DNA of 64,000 nucleotides from Sphingobium sp. (GTDB taxonomy: Bacteria > Pseudomonadota > Alphaproteobacteria > Sphingomonadales > Sphingomonadaceae), in contig JAGNYO010000002.1 of NCBI GenBank assembly GCA_017984895.1, forward strand, positions 1 to 64,000, written 5' to 3'. The first letter of the stretch is position 1. Each line of letters starts with the position of its first letter. The position numbers and the translations under genes are program-made. The notes below the pieces were generated by a model. It did no database searches, had not been told where the DNA came from, and saw nothing but the letters and a program-made list of their open reading frames with translations. Positions 45,076 to 53,675 of this stretch are shown piece by piece.

Positions 45076-45086
45076 CACAATAGGCC

Positions 45087-46232
45087 ATGACCAGCCAGTT
45101 TGACCTTACGCAAGACCAGCGCGCCATACAGGATATGGCGCAACGCTTCACCGCCGATGCGATCACCCCGTTTGCCGGGGAGTGGGACGAGCAACACCAC
45201 TTCCCGCGCGACGTGGTCAAGGCCGCGGCGGAACTGGGCTTTGGCGGCATCTATGTGAGCGAAGCCGGGGGCGGCATTGGGCTGGGGCGGCTGGAAAGCG
45301 CGCTCATCATGGAGGCGATGGCCTATGGCTGCCCCTCCACCTCCGCGTTCATCTCGATCCATAATATGGCCGCGTGGATGATCGACAGATATGGCAATGC
45401 GGCGGTGAAAGAGAAATATCTATCCTCGCTCGTCTCCGCCGATCTGCTGGCGAGCTATTGCCTGACAGAAGCAGGCGCAGGGTCTGACGCCGCCAGTCTC
45501 AAGACAAAAGCGGTGCGAGAGGGTGATCATTACGTCGTTACCGGCTCCAAGCAGTTCATCTCTGGCGGCGGCGAGAATGACCTCTATGTCACGATGGTCC
45601 GCACCGGCGAGGAGGGCGCCAAGGGCATAAGCTGCCTCGTGATCGAGAAAGACATGCCCGGCGTCAGCTTCGGCGCGCAGGAGCGCAAGCTCGGCTGGCA
45701 CTCCCAACCCACCGCGCAGGTCAATTTCGATGGCGTGCGCGTGCCCGTTGACAATCTCGTTGGCACCGAGGGGCAGGGCTTTGCCATTGCGATGGCCGGG
45801 CTGGACGGGGGGCGCCTCAACATCGGCGCCTGCTCATTGGGCGGGGCGCAACGCTGCCTCGATGAAGCGGTGCGCTATACTAAGGATCGCAACCAGTTCG
45901 GCCAGCCGATCGCCGAGTTCCAGAACACGCAGTTTACGCTCGCGGATATGGAGACAGAGCTTCAGGCCGCGCGCATGCTGCTCTATGCCGCCGCCGTAAA
46001 GGTGACGGACAACGCACCGGACAAGACCCGCTTCGCCGCTATGGCCAAGCGCCTTGCTACTGACACAGGCAGCAGCGTGGCGGACCGCGCGCTGCAATTG
46101 CATGGTGGCTATGGCTATTTGATGGATTATCCGATCGAGCGCTTCTGGCGCGACCTGCGCGTGCACCGTATTCTCGAAGGCACGAACGAGGTCATGCGGA
46201 TGATCGTGGGCAGGGATATCGTGCGGCAATGA
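45087..46232 (+). CDS. Acyl-CoA dehydrogenase, likely isobutyryl-CoA dehydrogenase
   Basis: A 381-residue FAD enzyme. Hallmarks are YCLTEAGAGSDAASL, SKQFISGGGENDLY, GGRLNIGACSLGGAQRCLDEAV, the RNQFGQPIAEFQNTQF segment, and LHGGYGYLMDYPIERFWRDLRVHRILEGTNEVMRMIVGRDI at the C-terminus, close to human ACAD8 and bacterial isobutyryl-CoA dehydrogenases. It should oxidise isobutyryl-CoA to methacrylyl-CoA. The ATGA overlap with the next gene shows tight coupling in the valine operon. Substrate choice is inferred from the neighbours. Confidence 0.92.
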   Translation: MTSQFDLTQDQRAIQDMAQRFTADAITPFAGEWDEQHHFPRDVVKAAAELGFGGIYVSEAGGGIGLGRLESALIMEAMAYGCPSTSAFISIHNMAAWMIDRYGNAAVKEKYLSSLVSADLLASYCLTEAGAGSDAASLKTKAVREGDHYVVTGSKQFISGGGENDLYVTMVRTGEEGAKGISCLVIEKDMPGVSFGAQERKLGWHSQPTAQVNFDGVRVPVDNLVGTEGQGFAIAMAGLDGGRLNIGACSLGGAQRCLDEAVRYTKDRNQFGQPIAEFQNTQFTLADMETELQAARMLLYAAAVKVTDNAPDKTRFAAMAKRLATDTGSSVADRALQLHGGYGYLMDYPIERFWRDLRVHRILEGTNEVMRMIVGRDIVRQ

Positions 46233-47275
46233 CAGACGAAGTTCTGATTTCGGTTGAAGGCGGCGCGGGGCGCATTCGGCTCAATCGGCCCAAGGCGATC
46301 CATGCGCTCAACCTCGGCATGTGCGATGCGATCAACGACGCGTTAGCGGGTTGGCGCGATGAAGCGGCGGTGCAGGTTCTGATGATTGATCATGCAGAGG
46401 GGCGCGGCTTTTGCGCGGGCGGCGATGTGCTGGCCCTGCACCGCAGCGGCACCAGCGACGGGGTGGAGGCACGCGCCTTCTTCCACTCGGAATATCGCAT
46501 GAATCATACCCTGTTCACCTATGCCAGGCCGACCATCGCGTTCATGGATGGGGTAGTTATGGGCGGCGGCGTCGGCATCTCACAGCCCTGCCTCTACCGG
46601 ATCGCGACCGAAAACACCCGGTTTGCCATGCCCGAGGGCACTATCGGCCTGTTTCCCGATGTCGGTGGCGGATGGTATCTTGCGCGCCTGCCAGGCCAGA
46701 TCGGCAAATATCTCGCTCTCACCGCCGCGCGGATCGACGGGGCGGATTGCCGCGCCATCGGCCTTGCGACGCACTATATCCCCACTGAGAAGCTGGAAGA
46801 AGTGAAGGCGCGGATCGCGGCCAGCCCCACGGATGCCAAAGCCATTCTCGATGCGGCGGAAGTCGTGCCGCCCATCTCCTCTCTGGTGGGTCAGCAGGCC
46901 GAAATCGACCGACTGTTCGCGGCCGAGACGCTGGAGGGTGTGCTTGGCGATCTCGCTGCGGAGCCGGGTGACTGGGCGCGCGAACACCATGCCATTATGC
47001 TTTCCAAATCCCCGCAGACCAGCAAAGTCTCGCTGCGCCTGCTGCGCGAGGGCGCTACCATGCCAAACTTCGCTGATGAGATGCGCCAGGAATTTGCGGT
47101 GGCCGCTCGCGTCGTTATGCGTCCAGATTTTGCCGAAGGCGTGCGGGCATTGTTGATCGACAAGGATAATAAGCCCACATGGAACCCTGCTACCCCGGAA
47201 GGCGTGAGCGATGCGTTGATCGACGCGATCTTTGCACCCTTGCCTGCCGGGGAGGCGTGGACACCGGCACCCTGA
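46229..47275 (+). CDS. 3-hydroxyisobutyryl-CoA hydrolase (crotonase fold)
   Basis: A 348-residue crotonase-family hydrolase. GRGFCAGGDVLAL, MDGVVMGGGVGISQPC and FAMPEGTIGLFPDVGGGWYLARLPG are the HIBCH signatures, and the length (about 350) fits HIBCH better than enoyl-CoA hydratase. It hydrolyses 3-hydroxyisobutyryl-CoA to 3-hydroxyisobutyrate, releasing CoA before the mmsB step. The start overlaps the acyl-CoA dehydrogenase stop. A true enoyl-CoA hydratase gene follows, so the two crotonases divide hydration and hydrolysis. Confidence 0.93.
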   Translation: MTDEVLISVEGGAGRIRLNRPKAIHALNLGMCDAINDALAGWRDEAAVQVLMIDHAEGRGFCAGGDVLALHRSGTSDGVEARAFFHSEYRMNHTLFTYARPTIAFMDGVVMGGGVGISQPCLYRIATENTRFAMPEGTIGLFPDVGGGWYLARLPGQIGKYLALTAARIDGADCRAIGLATHYIPTEKLEEVKARIAASPTDAKAILDAAEVVPPISSLVGQQAEIDRLFAAETLEGVLGDLAAEPGDWAREHHAIMLSKSPQTSKVSLRLLREGATMPNFADEMRQEFAVAARVVMRPDFAEGVRALLIDKDNKPTWNPATPEGVSDALIDAIFAPLPAGEAWTPAP

Positions 47276-47290
47276 TACGAAGGACTCTCC

Positions 47291-48067
47291 ATGACATATG
47301 AAACAATATTGGTTGAAAAGCGCGGCGCCGTTACGCTGATCACGCTCAACCGCCCGCAAGCATTGAATGCCCTCAACGGGCAGGTGCTGGAGGATCTGAT
47401 CCAGGCATTCGCCGCTTATGATGCGGACCCGACGCAGCGTTGCGCCGTGCTTACAGGCAGCGAAAAAGCGTTCGCGGCGGGCGCGGATATCAAGGAAATG
47501 GCGGACAAGCCCGCAGCCGATTTCTTCATGGAGGATTTCTTCTCGGGCTGGACCAGCCATGTTGCCGCCACCCGCAAGCCGTGGCTCGCGGCGGTGGCAG
47601 GCTTCGCGCTCGGCGGCGGATGCGAACTCGCGATGATGGCGGATTTCATCATTGCGGCGGATACCGCCAAGTTCGGCCAGCCCGAGATTAAACTTGGGGT
47701 TGCGCCCGGCATGGGCGGATCCCAGCGCCTGACGCGCGCGGTAGGCAAGGCCAAGGCGATGGAAATGTGCCTTACCGGCAGAATGATGGGCGCTGACGAG
47801 GCTGAACGCGCGGGGTTGGTCAGCCGCGTGGTCCCTGCCGCAGAATTGCTCGACGACGCGCTCAAGACCGCCTCCACCATCGCGGCCATGCCGCCGATGG
47901 CCGCCATGATCAACAAGGAGATGGTCAACATCGCCTTCGAAACCACCCTTGCGCAGGGCTTGCTTGGCGAGCGGCGAATGTTTCAGATCCTTACCGCCAC
48001 CGAGGACAAGAAGGAAGGGATGGAGGCGTTCGTGGAAAAGCGCGCCGGCATCTGGAAAGGCCGATAA
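47291..48067 (+). CDS. Enoyl-CoA hydratase of the valine operon
   Basis: A 258-residue crotonase. Both catalytic glutamates are visible, in [11 protein letters not shown] and in [14 protein letters not shown], as is the oxyanion segment [11 protein letters not shown]. It should hydrate methacrylyl-CoA to 3-hydroxyisobutyryl-CoA, between the acyl-CoA dehydrogenase and the hydrolase. AAGGAC lies upstream of the ATG and 15 bases separate it from the hydrolase gene. It may also serve general short-chain beta-oxidation. Confidence 0.93.
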   Translation: MTYETILVEKRGAVTLITLNRPQALNALNGQVLEDLIQAFAAYDADPTQRCAVLTGSEKAFAAGADIKEMADKPAADFFMEDFFSGWTSHVAATRKPWLAAVAGFALGGGCELAMMADFIIAADTAKFGQPEIKLGVAPGMGGSQRLTRAVGKAKAMEMCLTGRMMGADEAERAGLVSRVVPAAELLDDALKTASTIAAMPPMAAMINKEMVNIAFETTLAQGLLGERRMFQILTATEDKKEGMEAFVEKRAGIWKGR

Positions 48068-48094
48068 CACTCTCTTGAAACTGGAGAAATCGAC

Positions 48095-48967
48095 ATGAAG
48101 ATCGCATTTATTGGCCTGGGCAACATGGGCGGCGGCATGGCTGCCAATCTGGTAAAGGCCGGGCATGATGTCCGCGCTTTCGACCTTGCCGAGGCCGCCC
48201 TCTCCCGCGCGCGCGACAATGGGTGCACGACATTCACCAGCGTGAAAGAAGCGGTTGAGGGTGCCGACGCGGTCCTCTCCATGCTGCCCAACGGCAAGAT
48301 TGTGGAAGCTGTCTACACTCATGACGTAATTAGTTATGCGCCCATCTCGGCGCTATTGCTTGATTGTTCCACGATCGACGTCGCCACCGCGCGCAAGGTG
48401 GCGGCGGATGCCGCCGCCAAGGGCTATACGATGGTGGATGCTCCGGTTTCGGGTGGTATCGCCGCGGCCAATGGCGGCACACTCACGTTCATGGTGGGTG
48501 GCACTGACGCAGACTTCGGCCGCGCGCAGTCGATTCTCGCCGCTATGGGCAAGGCCGTCATTCACGCGGGCGCTTCCGGTAATGGCCAAGCCGCCAAGAT
48601 TTGCAACAACATGCTGCTCGGCGCAAGCATGATCGCGACCTGCGAGACATTCGCCATGGCGCAGAAGCTCGGCCTCGATCCGCAGACTTTCTATGATATT
48701 TCAAGTATCTCGTCAGGCCAGTGCTGGTCGATGACCAGCTATTGCCCTCTGCCCGGTGTAGGCCCGCAAAGTCCCGCCGACAACGACTATCAGGGCGGTT
48801 TTGCCACTGTGCTGATGCTCAAGGATCTCAAGCTGGCCGTGGAAGCCGCGCAAAATGTAGGCGCCAATGTGCCCATGGGCCAGCGCGCCGAAGCGCTCTA
48901 CCAGACCCACGCCGATGCCGGAGAAGGTGGTAAGGATTTCTCGTCGATCATTAAAATGCTCGGATGA
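48095..48967 (+). CDS. mmsB: 3-hydroxyisobutyrate dehydrogenase
   Basis: A 290-residue beta-hydroxyacid dehydrogenase. The NAD site is FIGLGNMGGGMAANLVKAGHDV, the substrate motif DAPVSGGIAAANGGTLTFMVGG, and the catalytic Lys is in GNGQAAKICNNMLLG. It oxidises 3-hydroxyisobutyrate to methylmalonate semialdehyde, the substrate of mmsA at the head of the same operon. CTGGAG precedes the ATG. A strong hairpin 12 bases after the stop closes the operon. Confidence 0.95.
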   Translation: MKIAFIGLGNMGGGMAANLVKAGHDVRAFDLAEAALSRARDNGCTTFTSVKEAVEGADAVLSMLPNGKIVEAVYTHDVISYAPISALLLDCSTIDVATARKVAADAAAKGYTMVDAPVSGGIAAANGGTLTFMVGGTDADFGRAQSILAAMGKAVIHAGASGNGQAAKICNNMLLGASMIATCETFAMAQKLGLDPQTFYDISSISSGQCWSMTSYCPLPGVGPQSPADNDYQGGFATVLMLKDLKLAVEAAQNVGANVPMGQRAEALYQTHADAGEGGKDFSSIIKMLG

Positions 48968-48978
48968 TCAGCAGCATC

Positions 48979-49015
48979 ACTAGCGGGCCTGACATGCAAA
49001 TTCAGCCCCGCTAGT
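48979..49015. terminator. Bidirectional hairpin between convergent genes
   Basis: ACTAGCGGG and CCCGCTAGT form a 9-bp perfect stem that extends, after one mismatch, through CTGA/TCAG, leaving a 9-base loop. It lies between the stops of mmsB (plus) and the DUF839-RTX gene (minus), with no long T-run on either side. It is the likely shared transcription end. Confidence 0.6.
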
Positions 49016-49028
49016 AATGCCTCCTGCC

Positions 49029-50978
49029 TCAGAGTACGAAGTCGGCTGCCGTGATCTGCGTGCGTGAGATTACAGAGATGCCGAAATCGTAGCCGCCGTC
49101 GTGATCGAGATCGAGCGCGACGACATAGCTGTTCTTCGAGATCTGGTTGATCGCGAGATCGGACGCCAGAATGTGGAAGGCACTGAGGTCGATCTTGTCA
49201 CTTTGAGCGGCGCTGAAATCCGCGACCTTGTCAAGCGCGGAGAAGCCGCTGTCTCCGGCTTGGAACACAAACATATCCGCGCCCGCGCCGCCTTTCAGCA
49301 CATCCTGGCCGAGTCCGCCGTTCAGGATGTCGGCCGCGCCGCCACCCTCGAGCATGTCGTTGCCGGCGCCGCCGAGCAGCGTGTCAGTTCCGCCTGCGCC
49401 TTTGAGCGTGTCGTTACCAGCAGCGGCGTTCAGCGTATCATTGCCTGCCCCGCCATTCAGCGCGTCGTCGCCCGAACCGGAATTGATCACGTCGTTGCCG
49501 CCTTCACCCTCGAAGCTCTCGTTCGCCGCGCTACCGTTGAGTGTGTCATTTGCCTTGGTGCCCTGCGTCACCACATCGTCGACGAACATCGCGAGCAACT
49601 GGCCGTCCTGCACCAGTTCCGGATCAACAAGGTTGAGGTGCGATTGCACATCCAGCAGGTAGGCCTTGGTATCTGCGTCACCAAGCATGCTGGTTACGTC
49701 GATAACGCCAGAGCTTTCCTCATCCTGCGTCTTGAAGCCCGGCTGGCCAGAGACGAACAGCGAGGGATCATGCTGCGCAATCTGGGTCAGCGTGTCCGTC
49801 ACCGGATCATATTCCCATACCTTGGCAATATGGGTCTGGTTGCCCGGATCTTCCTGCATGATGACCTTGCCGTCGGCGTTGACGGTGATGTTGTCCAGCA
49901 TCTGCTGGCCTTCGGTGCCATCCAGCACTGCAACGATGCTGCCACCTGCTTCGGGGTTGGTGATGTCGGTGAAGGTCGCCTTGTAGAGGCGCGAGGGGGC
50001 GTTGAAGCCATTGGTCGTCACGAAATAAAAGACGTTGGGGTTGGTCGGGTCGAAGTGCACATCTTCGGGGCGCAGGAATTTGGTGACGCCCAGCGCATTG
50101 CTCTGTGTTTCCAGCGCGGCGCCGGTCATCTTGCTCACGTCACCGTCAGGCGTGCCGTTGCCATCGTCATCCGCACCGAGCTTGGTGAGGGTAAAGCTGC
50201 CATTGGCAATCGTGCCATTAGCTTCGGCGGTGATGCCGCTCACGGTCAGGCCGAACAGGTCGCCATGCAGCAGGCCCGCCTTTTCAACCGCGTTACCGGT
50301 CGTCTGCTTCTCGCCGATGTAGATATAGACTTGGCCGCCGGTCGAGTCGTCGGTGCCGATGTTGATGGTCTTGAGCTGCGAGTAGTTCGAGCTGACCGCG
50401 TTTTCCCAGGAGAACAGGCCGGTATAGGCCAGCTCATAGGCCGTTCCGGCCTCGGCGCCAGATACGACGACGCCGAATTCCTTGCCTTCCGAGCCGACTT
50501 CCTCGCCGGTCATGAAAATCCTGTCCTGCGTGCCATAGACTGTGCCGTCAGATGCGGTATAGGAATAAGCCGATTGCAGCGCCAGATCAGCCGAGCACAG
50601 GCGACCTATAGCATAAGTGGAGGTGACGAAGCTCTCAGTCGCATCATCCCACAACTGCACAGTGCTGATCGCATCCTTGACGCCCACCACCTGGAGTGTG
50701 GTCTTGTCGATCGTCCATTGCGAGACGAATGCGCCAATCGCGCCATGATCACGCACCACACCAACATTAGACCCCAGCTCATGGTTCATCAGCAGGGTGA
50801 AGGTGCCGTCGCCGTTGTCGTATGCGCCGAGGCCGTCTGGTATGCCAACCATGCGATAGGCCGAGCCATCGCCCTTGGTGTCCAGCACATCACCGACCGT
50901 CGCGATTGAGGTGAAACGAACATTGGGTTCTGTGCCCAGCAGATAAGGTGCTGTAGTAGTAGAAGGTCCGATAGCCAT
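49029..50978 (-). CDS. DUF839/PhoX-like protein with RTX repeats, type I secretion substrate
   Basis: A 649-residue secreted protein. Residues 1 to about 470 resemble the DUF839/PhoX phosphatase-like propeller (VGIPDGLGAYDNGDGTFTLLMNHELG; FMTGEEVGSEG; FLRPEDVHFDP), with an aspartate-rich GADDDGNGTPDGD calcium loop. Residues about 490-590 are RTX nonapeptides (GGAGNDTL, GGAGADMFVFQ). The C-terminus (KIDLSAFHI...QITAADFVL) is the usual type I export signal. There is no Sec signal. It may use the exporter at 17-25 kb, or another one. Phosphatase activity is inferred from the family and not certain. Confidence 0.88.
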   Translation of the reverse strand: MAIGPSTTTAPYLLGTEPNVRFTSIATVGDVLDTKGDGSAYRMVGIPDGLGAYDNGDGTFTLLMNHELGSNVGVVRDHGAIGAFVSQWTIDKTTLQVVGVKDAISTVQLWDDATESFVTSTYAIGRLCSADLALQSAYSYTASDGTVYGTQDRIFMTGEEVGSEGKEFGVVVSGAEAGTAYELAYTGLFSWENAVSSNYSQLKTINIGTDDSTGGQVYIYIGEKQTTGNAVEKAGLLHGDLFGLTVSGITAEANGTIANGSFTLTKLGADDDGNGTPDGDVSKMTGAALETQSNALGVTKFLRPEDVHFDPTNPNVFYFVTTNGFNAPSRLYKATFTDITNPEAGGSIVAVLDGTEGQQMLDNITVNADGKVIMQEDPGNQTHIAKVWEYDPVTDTLTQIAQHDPSLFVSGQPGFKTQDEESSGVIDVTSMLGDADTKAYLLDVQSHLNLVDPELVQDGQLLAMFVDDVVTQGTKANDTLNGSAANESFEGEGGNDVINSGSGDDALNGGAGNDTLNAAAGNDTLKGAGGTDTLLGGAGNDMLEGGGAADILNGGLGQDVLKGGAGADMFVFQAGDSGFSALDKVADFSAAQSDKIDLSAFHILASDLAINQISKNSYVVALDLDHDGGYDFGISVISRTQITAADFVL

Positions 50979-51067
50979 GATATGCCCCCTTGAGGAATGG
51001 TGAGCATCTTCTTAGCCAAGGCACATGACACAATGATGTTGGTTTGGTTTACTTTTTGCGAATCTCG

Positions 51068-51085
51068 TATGACTGTCTTGTCATA
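51068..51085. promoter_or_regulatory. Palindromic operator-like site upstream of the DUF839-RTX gene
   Basis: TATGAC and GTCATA form a perfect inverted repeat with a 6-base spacer, 90 bases upstream of the DUF839-RTX start, in the 241-base gap (50979-51219) that is the longest non-coding stretch in the window. GTCATA resembles a PhoB half-site, but the spacing and orientation do not fit a Pho box. Nothing else is evident in the gap. Confidence 0.35.
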
Positions 51086-51219
51086 GTGTGGACTGACATA
51101 TCGGAATAAAAACGACTATATCCGACCAGCCTTGACCGTGACCTCCAGCGATCTTCGCTTAGCTTCCAATGCGGGCAGGGCCTGACCGACGAATCGGTGG
51201 CCGGTTCAGCCCTCGGAGG

Positions 51220-51717
51220 TCAATTACGGGCTGCAGGAGGAACCACGGGGAAAAGCAGAGGAGCGACCTCGACTCCTTCCTCGATCAGGCTGCGCGCCTC
51301 CTGCGCCGCTACCTCGCCATGGATAGGCCGCGCATCCTCTTCGCCATAGTGCATGGCGCGGGCCTTATCCGCAAAACCCCGGCCGACCCATTCGCTCTTT
51401 TGAAGCATTTCGGCTTGCGCGTGCGCCATCGCCTTCATCAGCTCCTGCAATTTCGGATTGTCGTTGCCTGCGCTGACAGGCACCGTGCCGCCTTCCGATT
51501 GAGGCTGGGGCGGCGGCGAGTTCGGCCGCGCCGGAGCGATCTGGTTCGATTTCGCGCCGACGGCGGGCGCCATCACCGCCTTTCGAACCGTGCCGTCTCC
51601 ACACACGGGACATTGCAGCAGACCCGTAGCGCGTTGCCGCTCATAATCATCGCTGGAGGAGAACCATCCTTCGAACCGATGGCCGCCGCCTCCGCATTGC
51701 AGATCAAACACTATCAC
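51220..51717 (-). CDS. DUF1178 zinc-ribbon-like protein
   Basis: A protein of about 165 residues. GTG 51717 overlaps the TGA of the upstream amidase gene (GTGA) and puts the family N-terminus (VIVFDLQC..GHRFEGWFSSSDDYERQ) at the start. LLQCPVCGDGTVRKAVMAP adds the second Cys pair of a likely zinc ribbon. The C-terminal half is helical (KLQELMKAMAHAQAEML, EWVGRGFADKARAMHYGEEDARPIHGE). DUF1178 is widespread in alphaproteobacteria with no known function. Here it is coupled to glutathione-linked genes. Confidence 0.85.
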   Translation of the reverse strand: MIVFDLQCGGGGHRFEGWFSSSDDYERQRATGLLQCPVCGDGTVRKAVMAPAVGAKSNQIAPARPNSPPPQPQSEGGTVPVSAGNDNPKLQELMKAMAHAQAEMLQKSEWVGRGFADKARAMHYGEEDARPIHGEVAAQEARSLIEEGVEVAPLLFPVVPPAARN

Positions 51718-52544
51718 GAAACAACTACTCTTTCCGGCAAAGCCCGCCGATGCGCCAACACTGGCACACGCGCTCTTACCTGCTCGATGCACGTTAGATC
51801 AATATCGACAAAACCAAGCCCCGCTTTATCGCCCATGTCGAGAAGCACCTCTCCCCATGGATCGATCACAAGACTATGGCCATAGGTTTCCCTCCCGTCC
51901 TCATGGCTACCCACCTGCGCCGGCGCGAGGACAAAACAGGCGGATTCAATCGCGCGAGCGCGCAGCAATGTGTGCCAGTGCGCCTTGCCGGTCGGCACCG
52001 TGAAGGCGGCGGGAACGAGGAGCACTGTGGCCCCCGCGTCGCTCAGACGGCGGTAAAGGTCTGCAAAACGCAGGTCATAGCAGATGGACAAGCCCATGCG
52101 CGCCCATGGTGTATCAACGGCCATAAGCTGATCGCCCCCGGCATAAACCGCCGACTCCCGCCAGCTCACACCATCGGGCAGGTCGACATCGAACAAGTGG
52201 ATCTTGTCATAGCGCGCGCGAAGGGCACCTGTATCGTCGACAATGAAACTCCTGTTGCTCCAGCGCCCATCCGCGCGTTCGCCCTTGAGGCCTAGTGAGC
52301 CGACATGCACCCATAGCCTTGCCTCCTGCGCCGCCTGCCGCACAGCCGCCAGCACGGCATCATGCGCCTCATCCGTCAGGCTGGCCGAAGCGCGCTCGCG
52401 GTTGCGGTCGAGGCAGCCGACCATCTCGGGCGTGAACAACATGTCCGCACCGCCCTGCTTCGCCTCATGAATGGCTCGCACCAGCATGCCGGCATTGACG
52501 GCAGGGTCTATGCCACTGGTCACTTGCAGAAGTGCGGCACGCAT
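51714..52544 (-). CDS. Carbon-nitrogen hydrolase, Nit1/deaminated glutathione amidase type
   Basis: A nitrilase-superfamily amidase of about 276 residues. The Glu-Lys-Cys triad is in LFTPEMVG, YDKIHLFDV and LSICYDLRF. RARAIESACFVLAPAQVGSH and YGHSLVIDPWGEV are typical of the Nit branch, which hydrolyses deaminated glutathione, a repair role. I take ATG 52544; a TTG at 52562 that overlaps the glutaredoxin stop (TTGA) is an alternative and would add six residues. The neighbouring glutaredoxin gene fits a glutathione function. Other omega-amidase substrates are possible. Confidence 0.88.
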   Translation of the reverse strand: MRAALLQVTSGIDPAVNAGMLVRAIHEAKQGGADMLFTPEMVGCLDRNRERASASLTDEAHDAVLAAVRQAAQEARLWVHVGSLGLKGERADGRWSNRSFIVDDTGALRARYDKIHLFDVDLPDGVSWRESAVYAGGDQLMAVDTPWARMGLSICYDLRFADLYRRLSDAGATVLLVPAAFTVPTGKAHWHTLLRARAIESACFVLAPAQVGSHEDGRETYGHSLVIDPWGEVLLDMGDKAGLGFVDIDLTCIEQVRARVPVLAHRRALPERVVVS

Positions 52545-52558
52545 GGTGGAGTGCGCGC

Positions 52559-52816
52559 TCAAATTCCCAACAGATCGTCGAGTTTGCTGTCCCGCTCAAG
52601 CGCAGCCAAGGCGTCCGACCCGCCGACATGAGCGCCTTCCACGAAGATCTGGGGCACCGTCATCCCGCCATTGGACCGTGCGATCATCTCAGCGCGTTTT
52701 GGCCCGCCCATGGTGATGTCATATTCTTCGTAAGTAACGCCTTTACTGTCAAGCAGCGCCTTCGCCCGTGCGCAATAGCCACAGAACGCCTTGGTATAGA
52801 TTTCGACATGCTTCAT
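52559..52816 (-). CDS. grxC: Glutaredoxin 3
   Basis: An 85-residue cytoplasmic thiol-disulfide oxidoreductase with active site FCGYCARAK (CxxC near residue 12), the TVPQIFVEG cis-Pro segment and VGGSDALAALER for glutathione binding. The usual active site is CPYC; Gly in the second position also occurs in the family. It lies 64 bases after comF and overlaps or abuts the amidase gene, forming a unit with DUF1178. Confidence 0.95.
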   Translation of the reverse strand: MKHVEIYTKAFCGYCARAKALLDSKGVTYEEYDITMGGPKRAEMIARSNGGMTVPQIFVEGAHVGGSDALAALERDSKLDDLLGI

Positions 52817-52879
52817 AGCTTCAATGGCCTCCTGATGCTGAAATCGGGACGGGGTGCGGCAATGTCAACCATGTCGGCC

Positions 52880-53632
52880 TCATAATACCCGCGCCCAGCA
52901 CAGCAGGTGCACTTCCCTTGCACCGCTCGCCAACAAGGTTTGGATGCAGGCCCGCGCGGTGGCACCACTGGTATGGATGTCATCGACCAGCACCACTGCC
53001 TTGCCGTTGAGGCTCTTGGCACCAGCGATATCGAGCATGAAGGCGCGGCGCACCTCGCGCTCGCGCTCACGCGGGCCGAGATCTCGCAAAGGGCGCGTCC
53101 GCCTGCTGCGCTTGAGGAGCAGCGGATCGTGCGCCAGCCCTGTGATCCTCGCGATATGCCGCGCGAGCAGGGCAGACTGGTTGAAGCCCCTGCCCCACAG
53201 GCGCCAGCGGTGCAGCGGCACGGGAATTATCACAGCCATTTCCTGCGCAGCCAAAACAGCGGGAGTGAGGCGCGTGACCATATGCTGTGCCATCAACCGC
53301 GCCAGTCCAGTGCGTCGCCCGTATTTGAGGCGCATCGCAATATGGCTGGACACTGGCCCGTAAGCGAGCGCGGCACGGGCAGAAGCCCAGGGCGGCGGCT
53401 CGGCGAGGCAGGCGCCGCATTGCCTGGCTTCCTCCTCCTCCTCGACCTCCAGCGGCAAACCGCAGCAGGTGCAACAGGGGTCGCCTAAAAAGCGCATCTC
53501 TGCCCAGCACGCGCCGCAGAAACCCCCAGCCTCGGGCATGATTTCGCCGCAGCCGGGGCAGCGCGGTGGCAAGGCATAATCCACCACGGCGCGCACGCCG
53601 TATCGCAGCAAATCTAGCTTCCCCTGTGCCAT
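52880..53632 (-). CDS. comF: ComF-family phosphoribosyltransferase-like protein
   Basis: A 250-residue protein. Four CxxC motifs of a double zinc finger open it (RCPGC, FCGAC, CCTCC, CGAC), followed by LKYGRRTGLARLMAQHM and a phosphoribosyltransferase domain with VIIPVPLHRWRLWGRGFNQS and VVLVDDIHTSGAT (PRPP site). ComF proteins take part in DNA uptake or single-strand DNA handling in competent bacteria; in non-competent bacteria the role is unclear. It is divergent from the methyltransferase gene across about 44 bases. Confidence 0.93.
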   Translation of the reverse strand: MAQGKLDLLRYGVRAVVDYALPPRCPGCGEIMPEAGGFCGACWAEMRFLGDPCCTCCGLPLEVEEEEEARQCGACLAEPPPWASARAALAYGPVSSHIAMRLKYGRRTGLARLMAQHMVTRLTPAVLAAQEMAVIIPVPLHRWRLWGRGFNQSALLARHIARITGLAHDPLLLKRSRRTRPLRDLGPREREREVRRAFMLDIAGAKSLNGKAVVLVDDIHTSGATARACIQTLLASGAREVHLLCWARVL

Positions 53633-53675
53633 AAGCTACTTGTCCAACAAGCGATAGCGCGGCACAAGCCCCTTC

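Noticed and set aside
43552..48322. Long minus-strand frames opposite mmsA (43552-45078) and the crotonase genes (46580-48322)
   Set aside because: The plus-strand genes are full-length valine-pathway enzymes. The antisense products show no domain or ribosome site.
51060..51125. Pho box upstream of the PhoX-like gene
   Set aside because: GTCATA half-sites are present but inverted with 6-base spacing, not direct repeats at 11-base phase as in PhoB sites.
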